64,000 bases of DNA, taken from the NCBI RefSeq assembly GCF_026711005.1, contig NZ_JAPPVJ010000007.1, positions 1 through 64,000 of the forward strand. Reading direction: 5' to 3'. The notes below the pieces were generated by a model. It was not told the DNA's origin and did no database searches. It saw only the letters and a program-made list of their open reading frames with translations. The position numbers and the translations under genes were made by a program. The DNA comes from Sphingobacterium sp. UT-1RO-CII-1. Its GTDB lineage: Bacteria; Bacteroidota; Bacteroidia; Sphingobacteriales; Sphingobacteriaceae. Positions 54,258-61,220 of this stretch are shown piece by piece (the stretch's first letter is position 1; every line of letters starts with the position of its first letter).

Positions 54258-54263
54258 AAAATA
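54256..54263 (-). promoter_or_regulatory. Promoter -7 box of the ABC ATPase gene
   Basis: TATTTTTG on the minus strand ends 28 nt before the ATG at 54227 and partly overlaps the 54233-54257 inverted repeat. Confidence 0.55.
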
Positions 54264-54314
54264 CATAATAATAAGCTACTTTTTAATTCCCAATGTTTGG
54301 TTTCCGTTAAAATT

Positions 54315-55106
54315 TTAAAATCCAAGTGTAGCTCCGAAAGTAAAGTTATGAAGACCTTTTTGTGCAGGGCTGTTTTCGAACATATCATTCATGTAATATT
54401 TCGTGAAAATTGCCATACTACCGAAACCAATGCGGGCAAAAGCACCATATTGAAAGCTGGCTAGATTGAAATTATCCTTGTAGCGATGTTTTCCCTTATT
54501 ATCTTTTATGCGCTGTGATCCTTTTAAAAGTATTCCTGTCATAGCGCCAACGGCAAGTTTAAGACGGTCGCCATTACGGTTTGGTTTGCCTCTAAATTCC
54601 ACTGATAACGGAAGTCTCAAATAAGTTGAGGTGAGGATGTTTTTTTTAAATTCTACATTTGATACAGTGTAGTCTAGTGGGGTAGCGTCTGTATTGAGAA
54701 AGATATCTTTTTTCAGACGTAGGTAATTCCACTCAAAGCCTGATGATAAATATACTTTTACGACATCATTGAATCGTACACCAAATTGTGCAATATCAAA
54801 GCCGAAATTTGATGCTTTACTATAACTTAAGAAACTGTTGTCTTCAGAAAAGGTAAAGCTACCATCATCAATGGGCCTAGAAAACCCCCAATCAATTCGT
54901 GTGAACGTTAAGCCGCCAAAAGTACGAGGAAAGGTGATTTTTTTTCCGCGGTCATCATAGTCTTTTTTATGGACCAAATCAGTTAATTCATTTCTTTTGT
55001 TTCTTGAACTGTCAGCTTCAATTTCTTCTTGACTGAATAGTTGAAGTGAAGTAACTAATAAGAGTGCTATTGTTGGTATGAGCTGTTGAAGTAATGTTTT
55101 TTTCAT
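54315..55106 (-). CDS. Outer-membrane beta-barrel protein
   Basis: A 263-residue protein: signal peptide (about 1-25, 'QLFSQ'), then amphipathic strands with alternating aromatic residues and C-terminal Phe ('FTFGATLGF'), as in PorT-like small barrels. Encoded 48 nt after the anti-sigma factor gene on the same strand, so it is probably part of that sigma/anti-sigma operon. Function unknown. Confidence 0.82.
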   Translation of the reverse strand: MKKTLLQQLIPTIALLLVTSLQLFSQEEIEADSSRNKRNELTDLVHKKDYDDRGKKITFPRTFGGLTFTRIDWGFSRPIDDGSFTFSEDNSFLSYSKASNFGFDIAQFGVRFNDVVKVYLSSGFEWNYLRLKKDIFLNTDATPLDYTVSNVEFKKNILTSTYLRLPLSVEFRGKPNRNGDRLKLAVGAMTGILLKGSQRIKDNKGKHRYKDNFNLASFQYGAFARIGFGSMAIFTKYYMNDMFENSPAQKGLHNFTFGATLGF

Positions 55107-55154
55107 TTGTATCTATGGTTTAAAAATGTTTAATGATTTGTGTTTTTTCTTTAT

Positions 55155-55910
55155 TTATTTATTTCTTTTGTTTTTGTTTTTGTTTTTTGCAAAAATATTT
55201 TTGAAATCAATTTGTATAGAACCTTCATTGTCTTTGCTGACTTTTATTGGTGTTTCACGATCTGTTGGACGTATTTTATCAATAATTTTATTAATCAGAG
55301 GAGGCAAGGCTTCGTCTTCACTTGTTGCGAGACTTGCTAGCATATTGTCTTCTTGTTCGGGAAAACTAATCAGTGACTGTATTGGTCCTGCTTCTACCAT
55401 GTGATATGTGATAAGTGGTTGGTGACCAGTGTTTTTTGTTAGCTCTTTTAGGTTGTTCTCAACAAGTGGCTCCTCTATGTGTATAGTTTGTCTCGTTGAA
55501 AAGGTTTCACGTGCTTTTACCTTGTAAGCGGAAGATGACACCTTATTTTGAGTTTTGTCTTGGGAAACATCACTGTTTTTTATGATGTTTTCTGGAAGAT
55601 GTTCTGTTTTTTTTAGGGGTGCTTCGGCGCTTGTTGTTTCCTTAGTTATTTTATTATCTAGCATAGCTAAGTTAGATATCTTATCATCCATGTTTTTTTC
55701 TGGGCTAGATAATGTCTTGGTATTCTTTACGAAGAATATAGTTAGAGCCGAACTGAAAATAATAGCTAAGATAGCTGCATATCTTATCCAGTTTATTTTA
55801 TGTTTTGGTGCAAGCTCTTTTTCTATTTTATCCCAAATAAAGCTTGGTGGGGATATCTCTTTGTCTGCCAGTTGTTCTTTAAATAGCTGGTCAAGTTCTT
55901 CGTTTTTCAT
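55155..55910 (-). CDS. Putative transmembrane anti-sigma factor
   Basis: A 251-residue protein with a cytosolic N-terminal ~40-residue part ('ELDQLFKEQLADKEISPPSF'), one transmembrane helix (about 42-62, 'AAILAIIFSSALTIFF') and a long low-complexity extracytoplasmic part ending in Lys/Asn repeats. Its start codon overlaps the stop of an ECF sigma factor gene (ATGA, 55907-55910), the usual arrangement for a cognate anti-sigma factor. Assigned by context; no conserved zinc motif is seen. Confidence 0.82.
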   Translation of the reverse strand: MKNEELDQLFKEQLADKEISPPSFIWDKIEKELAPKHKINWIRYAAILAIIFSSALTIFFVKNTKTLSSPEKNMDDKISNLAMLDNKITKETTSAEAPLKKTEHLPENIIKNSDVSQDKTQNKVSSSAYKVKARETFSTRQTIHIEEPLVENNLKELTKNTGHQPLITYHMVEAGPIQSLISFPEQEDNMLASLATSEDEALPPLINKIIDKIRPTDRETPIKVSKDNEGSIQIDFKNIFAKNKNKNKRNK

Positions 55911-56452
55911 GAGTTTATATTTTCTATACTAATCAATTTCTCTTTTAGCCAGAGTCTTGCTCTTGATAATTGAGATTTAGAATTTCCTTCACTTATAGAA
56001 AGCATAATAGCTATTTCTTTATGTGAATATCCCTCTATAATAGCGAGATTGAATACTGTTCGATAGCCGAGTGGCAGCGTTTTGACTAATGATAAGAGGT
56101 CTTTATAGTAGATGGGGTGATGTGTTTCTTGTGAAGAAATGATGCTTTGAAGATGTTCATCAGCATTGTTTGTAAAAGTGTATTTGTTTTTTCTATGAAA
56201 TTCTAATGCCGTATTAATAATAATACGTCTTATCCAACCTTCTAATGATCCATTGCCTTTATAATCATGACAATTGGTGAACACTTTTAAAAAACCGATT
56301 TGTAAAACATCTTCTGCTTCTTGCTCACTTTCTGTATATCTGATACATATGGCGAACATTTTTTTTGAAAACAATTGATAAAGTTCGAATTGAGCTTTTC
56401 TGCTTCTTCGTAAGCAAGCACCCCATATTTTATCTAAGCTATCTTTTTCCAA
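55907..56452 (-). CDS. ECF-family RNA polymerase sigma factor
   Basis: A 181-residue ECF sigma factor: region 2 ('QFELYQLFSKKMFAICIRYT', 'EAEDVLQIGFLKVFTN', 'GWIRRIIINTALEFHRK') and region 4 helix-turn-helix ('LPLGYRTVFNLAIIEGYSHK', 'EIAIMLSISEGNSKSQLSRA'). It starts with TTG; no in-frame ATG lies upstream before a stop. Together with the anti-sigma factor and beta-barrel genes it forms a three-gene operon. Confidence 0.92.
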   Translation of the reverse strand: MEKDSLDKIWGACLRRSRKAQFELYQLFSKKMFAICIRYTESEQEAEDVLQIGFLKVFTNCHDYKGNGSLEGWIRRIIINTALEFHRKNKYTFTNNADEHLQSIISSQETHHPIYYKDLLSLVKTLPLGYRTVFNLAIIEGYSHKEIAIMLSISEGNSKSQLSRARLWLKEKLISIENINS

Positions 56453-56516
56453 TTTTGATCAGTCTTTAGTATATAAGATGTGAAAAAGAAAGAAAAGGTT
56501 GCGTCGTGCGATAAAT

Positions 56517-56927
56517 TTATTTGACAAAAATTTTTCTATGCTCTGGTGATATGACTCTAATATGTATTTCTTTAGCTTCCAAGGGAAGTAAATTGGGGAT
56601 GTTTTCAGGCCATTCAATAAAACAGTAGTTATTGGAATAAAAATAATCCTCGTAGCCTAAATCCAGAGCTTCTTCTTCGCTTTTTAATCTATAGAAATCA
56701 AAATGATAAATGGGTCCAATTGGTGACTTATATTCATTTACTATAGAAAAGGTAGGGCTTGATGTGTTATCTTTTACTTGCAGATACTTGCACAATGCAT
56801 TTATTATTGTTGTTTTTCCTGCTCCCATACTGCCGTAAAATAAAAAAATACGATCAGAAGGAAAGTTATCTATGATCTCTTTAGCAAAAGCCTGTAATTG
56901 ATCAATATTTTTTAAATCAAATTCCAT
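56517..56927 (-). CDS. tsaE: tRNA threonylcarbamoyladenosine biosynthesis ATPase TsaE
   Basis: Helps TsaBD make t6A37 of ANN-reading tRNAs. The 136-residue P-loop protein has 'YGSMGAGKTTIINALC' and 'TSSPTFSIVNEY', then 'HFDFYRLKSEEEALDLGYED' and 'CFIEWPEN'. The ATG at 56927 is used instead of a TTG two codons upstream, which overlaps the promoter box. porX lies upstream on the same strand. Confidence 0.95.
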   Translation of the reverse strand: MEFDLKNIDQLQAFAKEIIDNFPSDRIFLFYGSMGAGKTTIINALCKYLQVKDNTSSPTFSIVNEYKSPIGPIYHFDFYRLKSEEEALDLGYEDYFYSNNYCFIEWPENIPNLLPLEAKEIHIRVISPEHRKIFVK

Positions 56928-56930
56928 CTT

Positions 56931-56948
56931 CAAACTTAGATAAGTTTG
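56931..56948 (-). promoter_or_regulatory. Palindromic promoter box of tsaE, near-leaderless
   Basis: TAAGTTTG on the minus strand (56931-56938) ends 3 nt before the tsaE ATG; with TTTG at 56959-56962 (20-nt spacing) both promoter elements are present. The box is half of a perfect palindrome caaactta-ga-taagtttg, so the same box also points the other way on the plus strand. Confidence 0.65.
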
Positions 56949-56998
56949 ATTTTTAATGCAAATTATTATATTTAAATATACTTGCTACTCCTGACTCT

Positions 56999-58558
56999 TT
57001 AGCCCTTTGGCGTATAAACAGCGTATGGGATAATCATTTCTTCTAGTGAGATTCCTCCATGTTGAAATGTGCCGTGGTAATAATTGACGAACTGATTATA
57101 GTTATTTGGGTAAACAAAGTAATAATCATCTTTAGAAAATGCAAATACTGAACTTACATGTAGTCTTGGTAATTGTGCGTCATGTGGATTTTTGATTACG
57201 AAAACCTCTTTTGTGTTATAGTTTAAGTTTTTACCTTGTTTATAACGAAGATTAGTGTTTGTATGTCTATCGCCTATTATTTTACTTGGTTTCTTTACAC
57301 GGATAGTTCCATGGTCTGTGGTAATAATAATTCGAGCCTTTTTTTGAGCAAGCCATTTAAGTGCGTCAAGTAAAGGAGAGTGTTCAAACCATGATAAGGT
57401 TAACGAGCGATATGCACGCTCGTCATTTGCTAGCTCTCTTAACATTTGCATTTCTGTTCTAGCATGTGATAGCATGTCGACAAAGTTGTATACTAATACA
57501 TTTAGATCATTTTGCATGAGATTGTTTAATGAGTCTACAATGTCTTTTCCTTGCTCTAGCGTAAGTATTTTGTTATAGGAGTGTTTAATAGGTCTCCGGC
57601 ATAACCGCGAGATTTGATCTGTTAAAAAAGTGTTTTCATATAAATTCTTTCCTCCTTCATCATCATCATTTTGCCATTCTTTAGGAAATCGTCTCTCCAT
57701 TTCTAAAGGGGTTAATCCGCTAAAAATCGAATTTCTCGCATATTGTGTAGCTGTTGGGAGTATACTGTAATAGGTGCTTTCCTCTTCAAGTCTGTAGTAG
57801 TCTGTTATGATGTCATTGATTATTTTCCACTGATCGTATCGTAGATTGTCAATGAGAAAGAAAAATGTAGGATTCCCTTCTTCTAGTGTCGGGAGAACTT
57901 TCTTTTTGAATAATTGATGAGACTGTAAAGGGCCTTCTTCTTTGTTCTGTATCCAACTAAGGTATTTTTTTTCTATAAATTTGGAAAATGTGCTGTTGGC
58001 TTCTGCCTTTTGCATAGTTAGTATTTCATGCATGCCTGCATCTTCTAATTTTTGTAGAGAAAGTTCCCAGTATACTATCTTCTTATAGACATCTGCCCAC
58101 TCTTGATGATTTAGATCATCGTTAATACTCATTCCCAAATTGCGGAATTCTTGTTGATAAGCCATGGAAGTTCTTTCACTTATCAGTCGTTTATTTTCTG
58201 TGAATTTTTTAATCGTTAATAGAATTTGCTTTGGATTGACAGGTTTAATTAGGTAATCGTCAATCTTAGAGCCTATTGCATCTTCCATTAGATGTTCTTC
58301 TTCATTTTTTGTAACTAATATCGTGGGAATTGTTGGATTTATTGTTTTTAATATGGCTAATGTTTCTAGACCTGTTTTGCCTGGCATGTTTTCATCAAGG
58401 AATACCAAGTCAAATGGTTCATTTCGAAACGCATCTACTGCATCATTTCCATTATTTACTGTTTTTACTCTATAACCTTTTTCTTCAAGTAACATAATAT
58501 GAGGGCGTAAAAAATCAATTTCATCATCAGCCCAAAGTATGTGTATGTTGTTTATCAT
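56999..58558 (-). CDS. porX: PorX, response regulator with PglZ domain (T9SS regulation)
   Basis: A 519-residue protein: CheY-like receiver (phospho-acceptor D55 in 'DLVFLDENMPG', 'DDEIDF' acidic pocket) and a PglZ/alkaline-phosphatase-superfamily domain with 'FFLIDNLRYDQWK' and 'ARIIITTDHGTIRVKKPS' metal-site motifs. PorX of other Bacteroidota regulates the type IX secretion system, and its PglZ domain hydrolyses cyclic oligonucleotides. Its presence indicates T9SS-type protein secretion. tsaE follows on the same strand, 71 nt downstream. Confidence 0.94.
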   Translation of the reverse strand: MINNIHILWADDEIDFLRPHIMLLEEKGYRVKTVNNGNDAVDAFRNEPFDLVFLDENMPGKTGLETLAILKTINPTIPTILVTKNEEEHLMEDAIGSKIDDYLIKPVNPKQILLTIKKFTENKRLISERTSMAYQQEFRNLGMSINDDLNHQEWADVYKKIVYWELSLQKLEDAGMHEILTMQKAEANSTFSKFIEKKYLSWIQNKEEGPLQSHQLFKKKVLPTLEEGNPTFFFLIDNLRYDQWKIINDIITDYYRLEEESTYYSILPTATQYARNSIFSGLTPLEMERRFPKEWQNDDDEGGKNLYENTFLTDQISRLCRRPIKHSYNKILTLEQGKDIVDSLNNLMQNDLNVLVYNFVDMLSHARTEMQMLRELANDERAYRSLTLSWFEHSPLLDALKWLAQKKARIIITTDHGTIRVKKPSKIIGDRHTNTNLRYKQGKNLNYNTKEVFVIKNPHDAQLPRLHVSSVFAFSKDDYYFVYPNNYNQFVNYYHGTFQHGGISLEEMIIPYAVYTPKG

Positions 58559-58697
58559 GTTTGTGTTTTCGTGCAGTAACTTTTTTTCTTGTTATAAAAC
58601 AAGAACTGTTTGTAGTAGTGAATATGTATTCTTTAACAAAATAATGAAATGACTACGTAGGTGCTTTATTTTTAACATAAATTAACTTCATTCTGCG

Positions 58698-58705
58698 TAT
58701 CTTTG
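58698..58705 (+). promoter_or_regulatory. Distal promoter -7 box upstream of the HD gene
   Basis: TATCTTTG; transcripts would start near 58709 and enter the 58739-58794 hairpin. Confidence 0.45.
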
Positions 58706-58738
58706 CCATAATTTAGACTTTGGTAAGAAAAGTTACTG

Positions 58739-58794
58739 AAACTATATAAAAGAAAAATAAAAAGATCTTTTTTTGTTTTTCTTTTATATAGTTT
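58739..58794. repeat. Long inverted repeat (hairpin) upstream of the HD gene
   Basis: Perfect 19-bp arms (aaactatataaaagaaaaa and complement) around an 18-nt loop that itself contains aaaaagatcttttt. It could be an intrinsic terminator, an attenuator or a stable RNA. Confidence 0.65.
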
Positions 58795-58827
58795 GACTAA
58801 GTGATTTGTCTGTGAAAATCAATGGTT

Positions 58828-58835
58828 TATTTTTG
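58828..58835 (+). promoter_or_regulatory. Proximal promoter -7 box of the HD gene
   Basis: TATTTTTG ends 38 nt before the TTG start at 58874. Confidence 0.5.
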
Positions 58836-58873
58836 TGAAATTTTGATTTAGAATATAAAGTAAAATAAGAGAT

Positions 58874-60112
58874 TTGAATAAGAGAAAAATAATAAATGAC
58901 CCTGTCTACGGATTTGTTTCAATTCCGTCTGCATTTATTTTTGATCTTATCCAACATCCTTTCTTGCAAAGATTGCGATTTATTAAGCAAGTTAGTATGA
59001 CCCATTTGGTGTACCCGGGGGCTTTGCATACGCGATTTCAACATGTTTTGGGCGCTATGCATTTGATGTCTTTGGCCATTGACACCTTGCGTAGTAAAGG
59101 GGTTAATATTAGTGTAGATGAAGAGGAAGCTGCTTTGGCAGCAATTCTTTTGCATGATATTGGACATGGTCCTTTCTCACATTCTTTGGAGCATACCTTA
59201 GTGGAAGGGGTTTCGCATGAGATGATTTCATCACAACTCATGGATGTATTGAATTTAGAGTTTAAGGGGAAGCTAGATTTAGCTATTACTATGTTTAATG
59301 ACGCTTACCCGCGTAAGTTTTTTCATCAATTGGTGTCGAGTCAGCTAGACACTGACCGCATGGACTATCTAAATAGAGATAGTTTTTATACAGGAGTCTC
59401 GGAGGGAGTGATTTCTTTTGATCGAATTATAAAGATGCTTAATGTTCATGATGATGAGTTAGTTGTAGAAGCTAAAGGTATTTATTCTGTTGAGAAATTT
59501 TTAATAGCTCGCCGATTAATGTATTGGCAGGTGTATTTGCATAAAACAGTTATTGGGGCTGAGCAAATGCTTATCAAAGCTTTATATCGTGCGAAGGAGT
59601 TAAGTACTCAGGGAGTTAATTTGTTTGCGACTTCTGCACTTAAGTATTTCTTGGAGAATAAAGTAAATAAGGATAATTTTTGGGAAGATCCAATTCATTT
59701 GAATTGGTTTACCAAATTGGATGATACAGATATATTATCTGCATTAAAGGAATGGATATCTGCAGATGACTTTATTTTAAGTTCATTGTGTAAACGATTA
59801 ATGAAACGTGATTTGTTGCGAACAGAGCTAAGAAATACAACTTATACAACTGCTGAAGTAGCTAAGGTTCGTGAAGAAGTGCAGAAACATTTTGATTTGA
59901 ATGATGATGAGGTAGGGTATTTTGTATATACGCAGGTTATTCAGAATCGTGCTTACGATAGTCATCATAACACCATAAAAATATTAAACAAGCTTGGTAA
60001 TGTGCAAGATATTACTGAAGCATCAGATTTATCTAACTTAGAAGCTTTGGCGAGGCGTGTTGAGAAATTTTCAATTTCTTACCCCAAGGAAATAGGTTTT
60101 CCGCTACACTAA
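58874..60112 (+). CDS. HD-domain metal-dependent phosphohydrolase
   Basis: A 412-residue HD-superfamily protein: 'HTRFQHVLGAMHLMS' (H), 'ILLHDIGHGPFSHSLE' (HD), and 'SQLDTDRMDYLNRDS' (D) give the H..HD..D metal site, resembling dNTP triphosphohydrolases. The start is TTG at 58874; an ATG start is not available without losing the 'DPVYGFVSIP' N terminus. Substrate unknown. Its two-box, hairpin-bearing upstream region suggests regulation. Confidence 0.9.
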   Translation: MNKRKIINDPVYGFVSIPSAFIFDLIQHPFLQRLRFIKQVSMTHLVYPGALHTRFQHVLGAMHLMSLAIDTLRSKGVNISVDEEEAALAAILLHDIGHGPFSHSLEHTLVEGVSHEMISSQLMDVLNLEFKGKLDLAITMFNDAYPRKFFHQLVSSQLDTDRMDYLNRDSFYTGVSEGVISFDRIIKMLNVHDDELVVEAKGIYSVEKFLIARRLMYWQVYLHKTVIGAEQMLIKALYRAKELSTQGVNLFATSALKYFLENKVNKDNFWEDPIHLNWFTKLDDTDILSALKEWISADDFILSSLCKRLMKRDLLRTELRNTTYTTAEVAKVREEVQKHFDLNDDEVGYFVYTQVIQNRAYDSHHNTIKILNKLGNVQDITEASDLSNLEALARRVEKFSISYPKEIGFPLH

Positions 60113-60150
60113 TAGTTAATATGTAGGTAAATATTTATTAATAAATAGTT

Positions 60151-60158
60151 TACATTTG
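60151..60158 (+). promoter_or_regulatory. Promoter -7 box of lpxD, near-leaderless
   Basis: TACATTTG ends 4 nt before the lpxD ATG at 60163; it would drive lpxD, lpxC-fabZ and lpxA. Confidence 0.62.
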
Positions 60159-60162
60159 TAAC

Positions 60163-61212
60163 ATGCAATTTACTGCAAATCAAATAGCGGCCATTTTAGG
60201 AGGGTACGTTGAAGGAAATTCGGAAGCCGTTGTAAATCAATTGGCTAAAATAGAAGAAGGTGTTGATGGTTCATTAACGTTTCTATCTAATCTGAAATAT
60301 GAACATTTTTTGTATCAGACTAATGCATCGATTGTTATTGTGAACGAGGATTTACAACTGTCCAAAGCTGTAAACTCGACATTGATACGTGTTAAAGATG
60401 CTTACTCTGCATTTTCAGAACTTTTAAAAGTTTATCATAATTTGCGTACAGAGAAAAGGGGTATCGAAGAGTTATCTTTTGTTCATGAATCAGCAAAGCT
60501 TGGAGATAATATATATATAGGAGCCTTTAGTTATATTAGTAAAAATGTGCGTATTGGTAATAATGTGAAAATCTATCCGCAGGTTTTTATAGGTGATGAT
60601 GTGACTATAGGTGAGAATTGTGTTTTATACCCTGGCGTAAAGATATATTATGACTGTGTCATTGCTGATAATGTTACTATCCATAGCGGCACAGTAATCG
60701 GCAGTGATGGTTTTGGTTTTGCTCCACAGAAGGACGGTACTTTTAGTAAGGTTCCGCAAATAGGTAACGTTATTATTGAGAAGAACGTAGAAATAGGAGC
60801 AAATACAGTTATTGATAGGGCAACGATAGGCTCAACAATTATAAGGGATGGGGTGAAATTGGATAATCTTATTCAGGTAGCACATAATGTTGAGCTAGGT
60901 TCTAATACGGTGGCAGCAGCCCAAACGGGTATTTCAGGGAGTACAAAGGTAGGACAAAATGTTGTATTGGGGGGCCAAGTTGGTGTTGTCGGTCATATAC
61001 ATATTGCCTCTGGTTCGCAAGTACAAGCACAATCAGGAATTAACCGTTCAATCTCTGAAGAGAATAAAAAATGGGGAGGCACCCCTGCTATGCGATATAG
61101 TAGCAATTTAAGATCACATGTAATCTATGCTAAATTGCCTCAGTTAGAACAACGTATAGCTGAATTAGAAGCTCAATTGAAAGATTTGTATATAGCTAAA
61201 CTCGAAAAATAG
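60163..61212 (+). CDS. lpxD: UDP-3-O-(3-hydroxyacyl)glucosamine N-acyltransferase LpxD
   Basis: Third step of lipid A synthesis. The 349-residue protein has an N-terminal uridine-binding domain and the left-handed parallel beta-helix of hexapeptide repeats ('IYIGAFSYISKNVRIGNNVK' onwards), with the catalytic His in 'LIQVAHNVELGSNT' and a C-terminal helix. Head of the lpx operon. Confidence 0.96.
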   Translation: MQFTANQIAAILGGYVEGNSEAVVNQLAKIEEGVDGSLTFLSNLKYEHFLYQTNASIVIVNEDLQLSKAVNSTLIRVKDAYSAFSELLKVYHNLRTEKRGIEELSFVHESAKLGDNIYIGAFSYISKNVRIGNNVKIYPQVFIGDDVTIGENCVLYPGVKIYYDCVIADNVTIHSGTVIGSDGFGFAPQKDGTFSKVPQIGNVIIEKNVEIGANTVIDRATIGSTIIRDGVKLDNLIQVAHNVELGSNTVAAAQTGISGSTKVGQNVVLGGQVGVVGHIHIASGSQVQAQSGINRSISEENKKWGGTPAMRYSSNLRSHVIYAKLPQLEQRIAELEAQLKDLYIAKLEK

Positions 61213-61220
61213 CAAAAAGA

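Larger units (their letters stand above)
58559..58873. other. Intergenic region with two promoter boxes and a large hairpin
   Basis: A 315-bp gap between divergent porX and the HD-domain gene. Plus-strand -7 boxes occur at 58698-58705 (TATCTTTG) and 58828-58835 (TATTTTTG). Between them, perfect 19-bp arms (58739-58757 and 58776-58794) form a long A/T-rich hairpin with 18-nt loop. Transcripts from the first box would run through the hairpin about 30 nt in. No open frame is visible. Confidence 0.5.

Noticed and set aside
53175..54266. Extended start of the ABC ATPase at 54266
   Set aside because: The first residues (MYFC...) would be translated from the TATTTTTG promoter box itself; the same artefact explains the extended starts of rlmD (32684) and of the 15915-16469 gene (16484).
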